Below, piece after piece: positions 24,739-34,579 of a stretch of 64,000 nt of DNA (positions within the stretch are counted from its first letter, which is position 1; every line of letters begins with the position of its first letter). Below the pieces are notes generated by a model. That model made no database searches. It worked only from the letters and a program-made list of their open reading frames with translations, and was not told the origin of the DNA. The stretch spans positions 1 through 64,000 of the forward strand of contig DATBMH010000110.1 in assembly GCA_036554945.1 (NCBI GenBank), given 5' to 3'. Position numbers and translations under genes: made by a program. This DNA comes from JACDAN01 sp036554945. Its GTDB lineage: Bacteria > Actinomycetota > Thermoleophilia > Gaiellales > Gaiellaceae.

Positions 24739-26057
24739 CTGGTCGCCCGGGTGGACTCCGTCGTGTCGGCGATCAGGTACGGCGCGAACCGCTGGATCTC
24801 GCGGCGCGGGAGCCGCGCCCGGATGAAGACGCCGTCCGGGCCGTCGACTCGCTCGTCGATCGGCGGCCCGAGGTCGTAGAGCTCCGCGAGCTTCGCGCCG
24901 TCCTCGTAGGGAACGACCATCCGCACGAGCTCGAACCGCTCGGCGAAGCGCTCCGCAATCCGCGCACGCAGCTCGTCGAGCCCCTCACCGGTCTCGGCCG
25001 AGATCTGGAGCGCTCCGGGGAAGCGGTTGGCCAGCCGCCGCCGGCCCAGCGGGTCGACGGCGTCGATCTTGTTCAGCACCAGCTCGACCGGCAGCTCGTC
25101 CGCCCCGATCTCCGACAGCACCTCGTTCACGGCGCCCGTCGTCTCGTCGAGCTCGTCGTCCGGCATCGAGCCGTCGACGACATGGAGGACGAGATCGGCC
25201 TGGAGCGTCTCCTCGAGCGTCGCCGCGAACCCCTCGACGAGCTCGTGCGGCAGCCGGCGGATGAACCCGACGGTGTCGGTCACCAGGTAGCGGCGGCCCT
25301 CCTGCTCGAAGGCGCGCGTCGTCGGGTCGAGCGTCTCGAAGAGACGGTCGTTGACGGACACGCCCGCGCCGGTCAGCGCGTTCAGGAGCGTGGACTTCCC
25401 GGCGTTCGTGTAGCCGGCGAGCGCGACGATCGGGGTGTGCGAGCGGAGCCGCTCGCGCCGTCGGGTCTGGCGCTGGCGGCCGAGCTCCTGGAGCCGGCGC
25501 CGGAGCAGCGCGACGCGTCGTCGCGCCAGCCGCCGGTCGGTCTCGAGCTGTGTCTCGCCCGGGCCCCTCGTGCCCACGCCGCCGTCGATGCGGCCGGCGC
25601 CGAGGCGCTCGAGGTGCTGCCACATGCCGCGCATGCGCGGGAGGTTGTACTCGAGCTGAGCCAGCTCGACCTGGAGCTTGCCCTCGGCGCTGTGGGCGTG
25701 CTGGGCGAAGATGTCGAGGATCAGCTGGGTGCGGTCGACGACCCGCGCCTTGAGCTCGTCCTCGAGCCGTCGCTGCTGGGACGGCGAGAGCTCGTGATCG
25801 ACGAGGAGCGACTCCGCCCCGGCGGTCTTGTACGCCTCCTTCAGCTCGTCGAGCTTCCCCTTGCCGACGAACGTCCGCGGATCCGGCCGTGGGCGGTGCT
25901 GGACCAGGCTGGCGACGGGCTCCACGCCGGCGGTCCTGGCGAGCTCGGCGATCTCGCCGAGCTCCCGGTCTTCGTCGGCGCCCGGAGCCAGCACGGACAG
26001 GATGAAACCCCGCTCCGGCTCCAGACCGGAACGGAGGTCGGACTGGCTGGTCGTCAC
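24735..26057 (-). CDS. hflX: GTPase HflX, ribosome-associated
   Basis: The 440-residue protein has the HflX N-terminal domain (VGKGKLDELK), the GTRGPGETQLETDRR linker motif, and a G domain with G1 GYTNAGKSTL, G3 DTVGF and G4 NKID. HflX splits or rescues stalled ribosomes under stress. GTG 26057 was chosen because it overlaps the stop of the upstream aminotransferase (GTGA) and gives the usual length; the open frame extends further but only inside that gene. Confidence 0.93.
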   Translation of the reverse strand: MTTSQSDLRSGLEPERGFILSVLAPGADEDRELGEIAELARTAGVEPVASLVQHRPRPDPRTFVGKGKLDELKEAYKTAGAESLLVDHELSPSQQRRLEDELKARVVDRTQLILDIFAQHAHSAEGKLQVELAQLEYNLPRMRGMWQHLERLGAGRIDGGVGTRGPGETQLETDRRLARRRVALLRRRLQELGRQRQTRRRERLRSHTPIVALAGYTNAGKSTLLNALTGAGVSVNDRLFETLDPTTRAFEQEGRRYLVTDTVGFIRRLPHELVEGFAATLEETLQADLVLHVVDGSMPDDELDETTGAVNEVLSEIGADELPVELVLNKIDAVDPLGRRRLANRFPGALQISAETGEGLDELRARIAERFAERFELVRMVVPYEDGAKLAELYDLGPPIDERVDGPDGVFIRARLPRREIQRFAPYLIADTTESTRATR

Positions 26058-27232
26058 GCCCTGATTATGACTTTCTGCAGCGAGCTCTCGATCCGGCGCA
26101 CGGCCTCCTGGAGCTCCTCGTCCGAAACGGTCATCGAGAGCCGGACGAACCCCTCTCCGCTCTCGCCGTACCCCGGGCCCGGGGAGACGATCACGTCGGC
26201 CTCCTCGAGGACGAGCGACGTGAACGACGCCGAGTCGTGGCCTTCCGGCACGGGGACCCAGAGGTAGGGGGTCGCGCGCGGCGGCTCGACTGCCACGCCG
26301 ATCGCTGCGAGCGCGTCCACGAGCAGGTCGCGGCGCCGCCGGTAGACCTCGGACATCTCGCGCGGGAAGTCGCGCTCGTCCGTGAGCGCCACGGCCGCGG
26401 CGCGCTGGAGCGCCTCGAACATGCCGGAGTCCAGGTTCGCCTTCAGCTGGCGGAAGCGCTCGACGACCTCCGCGTTGCCTGCGACCAGCGCACACCGCCA
26501 GCCGGTCATGTTCCAGCCCTTCGACAGCGAAAAGATCTCGACTCCGACGTCCCTCGCACCCGGAGTCTGCAGGAAGCTCGGCGCGACGTACGCGTCGAAG
26601 CAGACCTCCGAGTACGCGTTGTCGTGCACGAGGATCAGGTCGTTTCGCCGCGCGAACTCGACCGCGCGTGCGAACCCGCCTTCGGGGACGACCGAGCCGG
26701 TCGGGTTGTTCGGATAGTTGAGGTAGAGCAGGTTCGCGCGGTCGAGGACGTCCTCGGGGATCGCATCCAGATCCGGGAAGAAGTCGTTCTCGGGCGTCAA
26801 CGGCAGGTAGTGCAGGTCGGCGCCGGCGAAGACCGGGCCGGACGTGTAGGGCGGGTAGCCCGGCTCCGGGCTGAGCGCGACCTCGCCGGGGTCCAGGCAG
26901 GCCATCGCGATGTGCCCGACCGCCTCCTTGCCGCCGAGCGCCGGCACGACCTCACCGTCGGGGTCGAGCTCGACGCCGAAGCGGTCGCGGTAGAACGACG
27001 CCGCAGCCTCCCGGAGCTCCTGCGTGCCGTGGTTCGAGGGGTACTGGTGCGTCGAGGGGTTCCTCAGCGCCTCGGCCGCCGCCTCCACGATCGCCGGCGG
27101 CGTCGGCAGGTCCGGATCCCCGATCGCGAGGCTGATCACCTCGATCCCCTCGCGCTGCTTCGCCTCCATCAGCCGCTCGAGCTCGGCGAAGAGGTACGGC
27201 GGGACGGCGTCCAGGCGTTTCGCGAACCTCAC
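26054..27232 (-). CDS. dapL: LL-diaminopimelate aminotransferase-type enzyme
   Basis: The 392-residue fold-type I PLP enzyme has the lysine in SLSKGWNMTGWR, NYPNNPTG, and the substrate loop near HQYPSNHGTQELR. These are typical of DapL, which converts tetrahydrodipicolinate to LL-diaminopimelate in one step, bypassing DapC/D/E. The gene lies directly after a dapF homologue with a four-base overlap, and dapA and dapB are in the window, supporting the assignment over a general aspartate-family aminotransferase. GTG 27232 overlaps the dapF stop. Confidence 0.85.
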   Translation of the reverse strand: MRFAKRLDAVPPYLFAELERLMEAKQREGIEVISLAIGDPDLPTPPAIVEAAAEALRNPSTHQYPSNHGTQELREAAASFYRDRFGVELDPDGEVVPALGGKEAVGHIAMACLDPGEVALSPEPGYPPYTSGPVFAGADLHYLPLTPENDFFPDLDAIPEDVLDRANLLYLNYPNNPTGSVVPEGGFARAVEFARRNDLILVHDNAYSEVCFDAYVAPSFLQTPGARDVGVEIFSLSKGWNMTGWRCALVAGNAEVVERFRQLKANLDSGMFEALQRAAAVALTDERDFPREMSEVYRRRRDLLVDALAAIGVAVEPPRATPYLWVPVPEGHDSASFTSLVLEEADVIVSPGPGYGESGEGFVRLSMTVSDEELQEAVRRIESSLQKVIIRA

Positions 27233-28011
27233 AGCCCGAGCTCCTCGCTCGCCTCGCCGCTGAAGATCTCCTGTGCCGGGCCGGTCAGGCGCGCGTTCAT
27301 CGAGTCGTCCAGCTCGACGACGAGGTCGCCGCCGGCCAGGTGCACGGTCACCGGGCTCTCGCACCAGCCGCGGGCGACGGCGACGCCGGCCGTGGCGACA
27401 GCGCTCGTCCCCGACGAGAGGGTCTCCCCCGCTCCGCGCTCCCAGACGCCGACGGCGATGTCGTGTACTCCGTCCACGCGGAGCAGCTGGACGTTGGTGC
27501 GTTGCGGAAAGCGCGAGTGGTTCTCGATCAGCGGCCCGAGCCGGAGCAGATCCTCCCGGTCGGGCTCACGGCGGACGACCGCGTGCGGGTTCCCCACCGA
27601 GGCCGGCGTGAACTCGAGCGTCTCGCCGCCGACGTCCAGCAGCTCGGGCTCGCCCACCTCGACGGCGCCCACGTCCATCTCCACATCCAGGCCACCACGC
27701 ATCCTCGCGACGACTTCGCGGGGACCGACCGAGATCCTCACCGTGTCCTCGCCGCTGCGCCGCGCCAGCCACCTGGCGGCGATCCGCGTGCCGTTGCCGG
27801 AGAGCTCGGCGGTCGAGCCGTCCGGGTTCCAGATCACGACCTCCGCCTGTGCACCGTTCGCGGACACGACCTCGAGGACGCCGTCGGACCCGACGCCGAA
27901 GTGGTAGTCGCAGAGCCGCTGCACCTGCTCGCCGGTGAGCGGCGCGCCGACCTCAGCCCGCTGGACCAGCAGGTAGTCGTTGCCGAGCCCGTGCCATTTC
28001 GAGAATCTCAT
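27229..28011 (-). CDS. dapF: diaminopimelate epimerase homologue lacking both catalytic cysteines
   Basis: The 260-residue protein follows DapF throughout (KWHGLGNDYLLV, GSDGVLEV, NPDGS, GNPHAV, WERGAGET). In DapF the two acid/base residues are Cys in CGNG and ACG(S/T)G. Here they are Ser71 (LSGNGTRI) and Ser200 (LSSGTSAV), read directly from TCC and TCG codons. Cys-to-Ser changes abolish or greatly reduce activity in studied DapF enzymes, so this copy may be inactive, use serine, or serve another reaction. ATG 28011 matches the family start. The first 59 bases overlap the miaA 3' end. Confidence 0.85.
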   Translation of the reverse strand: MRFSKWHGLGNDYLLVQRAEVGAPLTGEQVQRLCDYHFGVGSDGVLEVVSANGAQAEVVIWNPDGSTAELSGNGTRIAARWLARRSGEDTVRISVGPREVVARMRGGLDVEMDVGAVEVGEPELLDVGGETLEFTPASVGNPHAVVRREPDREDLLRLGPLIENHSRFPQRTNVQLLRVDGVHDIAVGVWERGAGETLSSGTSAVATAGVAVARGWCESPVTVHLAGGDLVVELDDSMNARLTGPAQEIFSGEASEELGL

Positions 28012-28858
28012 CGGCCACCTCGCCCGCCGGGCGGTCGGCAGGCACGCTAACAAGGCCCGGTACCCGCCGCATCCACTTGCGCTGGTAGGCGGCGTACCGC
28101 CGCGTCCGCCGGATGAGCGTCTCGAGCGCTTCGTCCCTCGGGAGCTCTGCGAGGTCCCGAAAACCGTGGATCGTCCTCGCCGTCGACGAGATCTCGCCCT
28201 CGAGAGCCCGCCGCACCTCGTCCTCGACGCCGAGCTCGAACATCCGGCGTGTCCGCGCCTCGATGCGCTCGTCGAGGACGTCCCTCGGGACGTCGAGGCC
28301 CACGATCAGCGTCGGATGCCGGACGTCCTGGCTCCAGAGGCGGCCGGCAGTCGGCGTGAGCGACTCCCCCACCTCGGCGAGCTCGAGCGCCCGCACGACG
28401 CGCCGCCGGTCGTTCGCATGGACGCGGGCGGCCGCCGCCGGGTCGCGCTCGACCAGGAGCTCGTGCGCCGCATCCGGGCCGAGCCGGTCGTACTCAGCCT
28501 CCCAGCGCTCGCGCACGCCGGGCTCGGGCGCCGGCGGCAGATCGAGCTCCACGAGCGCCGCGCGGAGGTACAAGCCGGTCCCGCCGACGACGACCGGCGT
28601 GCGGCCCTCTGCGAGCGCGCCGTCGACCGCCCGATGCGCGAGCTCGGCGTACTCCCCGACGGACGCCTCGTGATCGAGGCCCCAGATCCCGACGAGCCTC
28701 GTATCCCGCTCGGACTGGTTCGTGAGGACCGGCAGGCCGCGGTAGACCTGCATGGCGTCGGCGGAGACCAGCGTCGCGGGGATCCGCTCCGCGATCGCCT
28801 CGGCGACGTCCGACTTGCCCGAAGCGGTCGGTCCGAAGACCGCGAGGACGTCAGTCAC
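27953..28858 (-). CDS. miaA: tRNA dimethylallyltransferase
   Basis: The 301-residue enzyme has the P-loop FGPTASGKSDVA (residues 8-19), SADAMQVYRGLPVLT and VGGTGLYLRAAL, as in MiaA. It adds a dimethylallyl group to A37 of tRNAs reading UNN codons; MiaB, encoded two genes upstream, then methylthiolates it. GTG 28858 overlaps the upstream phosphatase gene by eight bases, and the C-terminus overlaps dapF by 59 bases in another frame. Confidence 0.93.
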   Translation of the reverse strand: MTDVLAVFGPTASGKSDVAEAIAERIPATLVSADAMQVYRGLPVLTNQSERDTRLVGIWGLDHEASVGEYAELAHRAVDGALAEGRTPVVVGGTGLYLRAALVELDLPPAPEPGVRERWEAEYDRLGPDAAHELLVERDPAAAARVHANDRRRVVRALELAEVGESLTPTAGRLWSQDVRHPTLIVGLDVPRDVLDERIEARTRRMFELGVEDEVRRALEGEISSTARTIHGFRDLAELPRDEALETLIRRTRRYAAYQRKWMRRVPGLVSVPADRPAGEVADEILEMARARQRLPAGPAG

Positions 28859-29597
28859 GGAGGCGGGCGCGGGCCCGCTCGAGGTCCTCGTCCGTCGCCC
28901 CGCCGGCCTTCAGGTACCCGGCGATGCTGCCGTACCGGCGTTCGAGCTCCTCGATGACCTCGCGCATCGACGAGGCCGGCGTCTTCGAGATCCTGTGCAG
29001 CCGCTCGAGCTCCCGCTCGTCCGCCGCCTGTGCGAACCACTCCTCGTGCCGCGTCCGCAGCCGCTCCTCGCTGAGCGCGTAGTCGGTGGCGATCTCGTCG
29101 ATCGGGACGCCGGCGAGCCGCAGGAGGAAGGCGCTGACGAGACCCGTCCGGTCCTTGCCGCCATGGCAGTGGACGACGACTGCGCCCTCCGGCGCCTGCG
29201 CCACCGCGCGGACCGCGGCCGCGACGTTGGCGCGAAAGCGCTCGAGGAAGATGAGGTAGACCTCGCGCGTCGCGGCTGCGTGGTCCGCGGCGCCGGCGCT
29301 CGCCTCCTCGACCTCTTCGAAGACGTCGGGCCGGTCGTCGAAGAACGAGACGTGGACGGCGTCGATCGGCAGCTCGGCCGGTGGATCCTCGGCCAGCTCC
29401 TCATCCGAGCGCAGGTCGACGATCGTGCGGACGCCGTAGTCGACGACCGACCGCCACCCCTCCTCGGTCAGCTGTCGGACGCTGTCGGCGCGGACGACCG
29501 AGCCCCAGCGGGTCTCGCCGCCGTCCTCGGTCGGGTGCCCGCCCAGGTCGCGGGCATTCAGCAGCCCGTCCCAGTCGAGATTGCGGCTACGCGGCAA
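28851..29597 (-). CDS. tyrosine-protein phosphatase-like protein (Cx5R)
   Basis: The 248-residue protein has the phosphatase loop VVHCHGGKDRTGLVSAFLL (Cys-x5-Arg, near residue 143), preceded by NARDLGGHPT and DLRSDEEL, as in the Y_phosphatase3/IphP family. It may dephosphorylate Tyr/Ser proteins or phosphoinositides; specificity is unknown. TTG 29597 is the only reasonable start and overlaps the miaB end by 11 bases. Confidence 0.83.
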   Translation of the reverse strand: MPRSRNLDWDGLLNARDLGGHPTEDGGETRWGSVVRADSVRQLTEEGWRSVVDYGVRTIVDLRSDEELAEDPPAELPIDAVHVSFFDDRPDVFEEVEEASAGAADHAAATREVYLIFLERFRANVAAAVRAVAQAPEGAVVVHCHGGKDRTGLVSAFLLRLAGVPIDEIATDYALSEERLRTRHEEWFAQAADERELERLHRISKTPASSMREVIEELERRYGSIAGYLKAGGATDEDLERARARLRD

Positions 29598-30924
29598 CTG
29601 CTGCGAGCTGGGTGCCTTTCAGCGTGGTGGACGTCGCCCCGTCGATCTCGACGTGGACGAGCTCCCCCGGCGCGGCCGTGCCTGCGAAGTTGACGGTGGT
29701 GTTCCGGCGTGTCCGGCCGCGGAGCAGTGCCGGATCCGTGCGGCTCGGCCCCTCGACGAGGACCTCCTCGGTCCGGCCGATCCGGACCTGGTTGCGCTCG
29801 TCGGCGACTCGCTGGACGACGTCGATCAGCCGCTCGATCCGGTCGCGCTTCAGGTCCTCGGGCACCTGGCCGTCCATCGTCGCCGCCTCGGTGCCGCTCC
29901 TCGGTGAGAAGACGAAGGTGAAGGCGCTGTCGAACCCGATCTCCTCGACGGCCGAGACCGTCTGCAGGAAGTCCTCTTCGGTCTCGCCCGGGAAGCCGAC
30001 AATGATGTCGGTCGTGAGCGCGAGGTCCGGGATCGCCGCCCGCATCTCGTCGACCAGGCGCAGGAACCGCTCGCGACTGTAGGTCCGCCTCATCGCCTTC
30101 AGGATCCGCGTCGAGCCGGACTGGAGCGGCAGGTGCGCGTGCTCGCAGACCGCGTCGCACTCGGCCATCGCCGCGATCACCGGCGCGCGGAAGTCCTTCG
30201 GGTGCGGGCTCGTGAACCGGATCCGGGCGATGCCGTCGACGGCGTCGCATGCCCGGAGCAGCTCGGCGAAGTCGGCCCGGATGTCCGGCAGGAGGTCACG
30301 CCCGTAGGAGTTGACGTTCTGGCCGAGGAGCGTGATCTCACGGACGCCGGCCTCGGCGAGGCGCGTGACCTCGGCGACGACCTCGCCCGGACGGCGGCTC
30401 TGCTCCCGTCCGCGGACGGACGGGACGATGCAGTAGGCGCACTTCGAGTTGCAGCCCATCGACACCTGGACCCAGCCCTGGAAGCGGCGCTCGCGGTGCA
30501 TCGGCAGCAGGCTCGCGAAGGACCGCTCCACGAGGCCGAAGCGGCCACGTGTGACGCCCTCGCCGCCGGCGCCGAGCCACTCCCCGAGGTGCGGGATCGA
30601 CCCCGGGCCGAACGCGACGTCGACGTACGGGTAGAGCTCGAAGAGCCGCTCGCGCTGCGCCTCGGCGTAGCAGCCGCCGACGGCGATCACCTTGCCCGGA
30701 TCGCGCTCCTTCAGCGCGCGAGCCTGTGCGAGGTGGGCCGCGAAGCGCTGATCCGGCTTCTCGCGGATCGTGCAGGTGTTGAAGACGAGGACGTCGGCCT
30801 CTGCCTGGACGGCCGACTCGCCCAGCCCCAGCTCCTCGAGCATGCCCTTGATGCGCTCGGAGTCGTGCGCGTTCATCTGGCAGCCGAACGTCGTGACGTG
30901 ATAGCGCCTCACCGGTGAAAACAC
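29587..30924 (-). CDS. miaB: tRNA-2-methylthio-N6-dimethylallyladenosine synthase
   Basis: The 445-residue radical SAM methylthiotransferase has the N-terminal UPF0004 domain with three cluster cysteines (TFGCQMN, NTCTIRE, GGCYAE), the radical SAM motif MGCNSKCAYCIVP, and a C-terminal TRAM domain. It converts i6A37 to ms2i6A37 on tRNA. It heads the operon running to nudix. GTG 30924 has no clear ribosome binding site; a GTG at 30912, closer to the conserved YHVTTFGC, is an alternative. Confidence 0.93.
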   Translation of the reverse strand: MFSPVRRYHVTTFGCQMNAHDSERIKGMLEELGLGESAVQAEADVLVFNTCTIREKPDQRFAAHLAQARALKERDPGKVIAVGGCYAEAQRERLFELYPYVDVAFGPGSIPHLGEWLGAGGEGVTRGRFGLVERSFASLLPMHRERRFQGWVQVSMGCNSKCAYCIVPSVRGREQSRRPGEVVAEVTRLAEAGVREITLLGQNVNSYGRDLLPDIRADFAELLRACDAVDGIARIRFTSPHPKDFRAPVIAAMAECDAVCEHAHLPLQSGSTRILKAMRRTYSRERFLRLVDEMRAAIPDLALTTDIIVGFPGETEEDFLQTVSAVEEIGFDSAFTFVFSPRSGTEAATMDGQVPEDLKRDRIERLIDVVQRVADERNQVRIGRTEEVLVEGPSRTDPALLRGRTRRNTTVNFAGTAAPGELVHVEIDGATSTTLKGTQLAAVAA

Positions 30925-31014
30925 TGTATCGGCGCGGTAGTCGCGCTTTGGATTTCACGGCGGCCGTTATAGGCTGGCCATGTCCGTTTTCGCCACCTTC
31001 TTGGGGAGAGGTAC

Positions 31015-34000
31015 ATGCATCCACTTGCGGTCGTCCGCGTTCGGGCGCGCGTGCTCTTCGGCGCCGTCGCCCTTGCCCTCGTTCTCGCGACCTTCCTCGT
31101 CGCCTCAGCGGGCGCGGTCAGCGCCAACCTCGTCGTCAGCCAGGTCTACGGCGGCGGCGGGAATGCGAGCGCGCCGTACCTGAACGACTACATCGAGGTC
31201 TTCAACCGCGGCACCGGCTCGGTCTCGCTCGACGGGATGTCGCTGCAGTACGCCAGTGCGACAGGCACCGGGAACTTCGGGGCCAACTCCGCCCAGCTCA
31301 CCGAGCTGAGCGGGACGCTGGCTCCGGGTCAGTACCTCCTCGTCCAGCAGGCGTCCGGCGGCACGAACGGCGTTCCCCTCCCCACGCCGGACATCGTCGA
31401 CCCGACGCCGATCAACATGTCCGGGACTGCGGGCAAGGTCGTCATCGCGACCGGGACGACCACGCTCGGCTGCAACGGCGGCTCGGCGCCGTGCGACGCG
31501 GCGGCGACGGCGCGCATCGTCGACCTCGTGGGCTACGGCAACGCGAACTTCTTCGAGGGCCCGGGCGCTGCGCCCACGCTCTCGAACACGCTGGCAGCCT
31601 TCCGGGGAGCCAACGGCTGCGCGGACACGGACAACAACCAGGCGGACTTCGCGGCAGCCGCTCCCGCCCCGCGGAACACCGCGTCGCCGTTCGCGAACTG
31701 CGTCGCCGACCTGGCGCCGACGGTCACGGACACGACGCCGGACGACGGCGCGACGGGCGTCGAGCTCGACAGCAACATCACCGTGACCTTCAGCGAGCCG
31801 GTGAACGTCAGCGGGAGCTGGTTCGCGATCTCGTGCTCGAGCTCGCTCAACCACGCGGCGACCGTGTCGGGCGGCCCGACGACCTTCACGCTCGACCCGA
31901 CGACCGACTTCGTCACAGCCGAGAGCTGCAGCGTGGCGCTCGTCGGCGCGCAGATCTCCGACCAGGACACCGACGATCCTCCGGACACGGTCGCGGGGAA
32001 CCCGTCCTGGACGTTCACGACGGCCACCCCGCCGGTCGAGATCCACGAGATCCAGGGCGCTGCGCACACATCCCCGCTGCTGGGCGACGCGGTCTCGGGC
32101 GTCACCGGGATCGTGACCGCGAAGCGGAGCAACGGCTTCTACTTCCAGGACCCGACGCCGGACGCCGACTCGAGCACGTCCGAGGGTCTCTTCGTCTTCA
32201 CCTCCTCGGCACCGACGGTGAACGTCGGCGACTCGGTGCGGGTGAGCGGCACCGTGGTCGAGTTCCGCCCCGGCGGGGCGTCGAGCGCCAACCTCACCCT
32301 GACCGAGATCGGCGGCCCGACGATCAACGTGCTCTCGACCGGGAACCCGGTCCCCGCGCCGACGGTGATCGGCGCCGGCGGCCGCACGCCTCCGACGTCG
32401 GTGATCGACAACGACTCCTTCGCGACCTTCGACCCGGCGCAGGACGGGATCGACTTCTACGAGAGCCTCGAGGCCATGTCGGTCCAGGTCGACAACCCGG
32501 TCGTCGTCGGCCCGCGCAACAACTTCGGCGAGATCTTCGTGCTCGCCGACGACGGCGCCGGCGCCGGCCCGCGGACGGCCAGGGGCGGCATCGTGATCCA
32601 GCCGGACGACTTCAACCCCGAGCGGATCCAGTTCGACGACGCGATCCTGAGCAACTCCACGCCGAACGCGAGCGTGGGCGACCACTTCACCGGCGCCGCG
32701 ATGGGCATCGTGGACTACGACTTCGGGAACTTCGAGGTCAACCTCACGGCGCCGCTGACCGTCGTGCCCGGCGGGCTCGCCCGCGAGACCACCGGCGCAC
32801 CGGCCGGGAACGAGCTCTCGGTCGCGACCTACAACGTCGAGAACCTCGACGCCAACGAGCCCCAGTCGAAGTTCGACGCGATCGCAGCTCAGATCGTGAA
32901 CAACCTGCGCTCGCCGGACATCCTGTCGCTGGAGGAGATCCAGGACAACAACGGCGCCACCAACGACTCGGTCGTGGACGCCAACCTCACGCTCGACAAG
33001 CTCGTCAACTCGATCGCGGGAGCCGGCGGCCCGAGCTACCAGTACCGCCAGATCAACCCGGTGGACGACGCCGACGGCGGTGAGCCGGGCGGGAACATCC
33101 GGGTGGGCTTCCTCTTCCGCACCGACCGCGGCGTGGCGTTCGTCGACCGGCCCGGCGGCGGCTCGACGAACCCGACCGGGATCGTCAACGGCCCGGACGG
33201 CCCGGAGCTCACGTTCAGCCCGGGTCGCGTCGACCCGGCGAACACCGCCTGGGAGGCGAGCCGCAAGCCGCTCGCGGGCGAGTTCACCTTCCGCGGCGAG
33301 AAGTTCTTCCTGATCACGAACCACTTCAACTCGAAGGGCGGCGACAATCCGCTCTTCGGGCGCTTCCAGCCGCCGGTCCGGGTGACCGAGGTCCAGCGGC
33401 ACCAGCAAGCGCAGATCGTGAACGCCTTCGTGGACTCGATTCGCGCACTCGACACCGACGCGAACGTGATCGTCCTGGGCGACATCAACGACTTCGAGTT
33501 CTCACAGACGATGGAGCTCGTCGAGGGCGGCGTCATGACCGCCCTGATGAAGACCCTCCCGCAGCTCGAGCGCTACAGCTACGTGTTCGAGGGGAACTCG
33601 CAGTCGCTCGACCACATCGTCGTCACCAACAACCTGCTCGGCAAGCCGTTCTCGTACGACGCGGTGCACATCAACGCCGAGTTCCACGACCAGCTCTCCG
33701 ACCACGACCCGCAGGTCGCGCGCCTGCTCGTGAACGCAGCGCCGACCGTGGACGCGGGCGGGCCGTACACGGTCGCCGAGGGCGGCTCGGTGTCGCTGAC
33801 CGCCACCGGATCCGACTCCGACGGCGATGCGCTCACGTACAGCTGGGATCTCGACGGCAACGGCTCGTTCGAGACCGCCGGACAGAGCGTCGTGTACACG
33901 GCCGGGGACGGGCCGGCGAGCCCGACCGTCCGCGTGCAGGTGAGCGACGGCACCTCGACCGGCGTGGACGAGGCCACGGTGAACGTCACCAACGTGGCGC

Positions 34001-34497
34001 CGACGGCGACCTTCGTCACTCCGGCATCGTCGTTCGCCGGCTTCCCGTTCACGATCGCGCTGACCGGGGCGAGTGACCCCTCCGCCGCGGACACGGCCGC
34101 CGGCTTCCAGTACGCGTTCGACTGCGGCTCCGGGTACGCGGCGTTCGGCTCTGCGTCGAGCGCGTCCTGCGCGACCACGGACGTCGGCACGCGCACCGTC
34201 CGCGGGCAGATCCGCGACAAGGACGGCGGCGTCACCGAGTACACGGCGACGGTCGCGGTCGTCGTCACCTTCGACAGCCTCTGCGACCTCGTGCGGGCGT
34301 ACTCGTCCAAGCCGGCCGTCTCCCACGCGGCCTGCGCGCTGCTCGCCGCGGCCGAGCGGGCCCGGTCGCCGCTGGCCCGCGAGCTCCTGCTCATTGCGTT
34401 CAGGGTGCTCGTCGTCGCATCGAGCGGCAACAAGTCGATCCACGCGTTCACGCCGACGGAGGGCGAGACCCTCATCCGGCTGTCGCGTTCGCTGTAA
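31015..34497 (+). CDS. large secreted nuclease/phosphatase (ExeM-like) with LTD, Ig and PKD domains
   Basis: The 1160-residue exported protein has a signal peptide (residues 1-38), a lamin-tail domain (about 38-170: NLVVSQVYGGGGN, NDYIEVFN), a Big_5-type Ig domain (about 230-335), an OB-like region, an endonuclease/exonuclease/phosphatase domain from ATYNVENLD (about 604) to LSDHDPQVA (about 900), a PKD-like domain and a helical C-terminus. The order matches ExeM/NucH-type extracellular DNases. Catalytic residues Glu (SLEEIQDNN), Asn (TNHFNSK), Asp (LGDINDF) and His (LSDHDP) are present. ATG 31015 follows AGAGG. It probably degrades extracellular DNA or releases phosphate. Confidence 0.88.
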   Translation: MHPLAVVRVRARVLFGAVALALVLATFLVASAGAVSANLVVSQVYGGGGNASAPYLNDYIEVFNRGTGSVSLDGMSLQYASATGTGNFGANSAQLTELSGTLAPGQYLLVQQASGGTNGVPLPTPDIVDPTPINMSGTAGKVVIATGTTTLGCNGGSAPCDAAATARIVDLVGYGNANFFEGPGAAPTLSNTLAAFRGANGCADTDNNQADFAAAAPAPRNTASPFANCVADLAPTVTDTTPDDGATGVELDSNITVTFSEPVNVSGSWFAISCSSSLNHAATVSGGPTTFTLDPTTDFVTAESCSVALVGAQISDQDTDDPPDTVAGNPSWTFTTATPPVEIHEIQGAAHTSPLLGDAVSGVTGIVTAKRSNGFYFQDPTPDADSSTSEGLFVFTSSAPTVNVGDSVRVSGTVVEFRPGGASSANLTLTEIGGPTINVLSTGNPVPAPTVIGAGGRTPPTSVIDNDSFATFDPAQDGIDFYESLEAMSVQVDNPVVVGPRNNFGEIFVLADDGAGAGPRTARGGIVIQPDDFNPERIQFDDAILSNSTPNASVGDHFTGAAMGIVDYDFGNFEVNLTAPLTVVPGGLARETTGAPAGNELSVATYNVENLDANEPQSKFDAIAAQIVNNLRSPDILSLEEIQDNNGATNDSVVDANLTLDKLVNSIAGAGGPSYQYRQINPVDDADGGEPGGNIRVGFLFRTDRGVAFVDRPGGGSTNPTGIVNGPDGPELTFSPGRVDPANTAWEASRKPLAGEFTFRGEKFFLITNHFNSKGGDNPLFGRFQPPVRVTEVQRHQQAQIVNAFVDSIRALDTDANVIVLGDINDFEFSQTMELVEGGVMTALMKTLPQLERYSYVFEGNSQSLDHIVVTNNLLGKPFSYDAVHINAEFHDQLSDHDPQVARLLVNAAPTVDAGGPYTVAEGGSVSLTATGSDSDGDALTYSWDLDGNGSFETAGQSVVYTAGDGPASPTVRVQVSDGTSTGVDEATVNVTNVAPTATFVTPASSFAGFPFTIALTGASDPSAADTAAGFQYAFDCGSGYAAFGSASSASCATTDVGTRTVRGQIRDKDGGVTEYTATVAVVVTFDSLCDLVRAYSSKPAVSHAACALLAAAERARSPLARELLLIAFRVLVVASSGNKSIHAFTPTEGETLIRLSRSL

Positions 34498-34506
34498 GGC
34501 CCAGCT

Positions 34507-34538
34507 GGGGGAGCCGCCTTCGGCGGCTCCCCCTTTTT
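34507..34538 (+). terminator. intrinsic terminator after the secreted nuclease gene
   Basis: A 12-bp perfect GC stem (34507-34518 and 34522-34533) with a TTC loop is followed by five T at 34534-34538. It is a textbook intrinsic terminator on the plus strand. Confidence 0.95.
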
Positions 34539-34579
34539 CGATCGAGCCGCGGAACGAGCTGAGCCCGTTCCGCGGCCGA

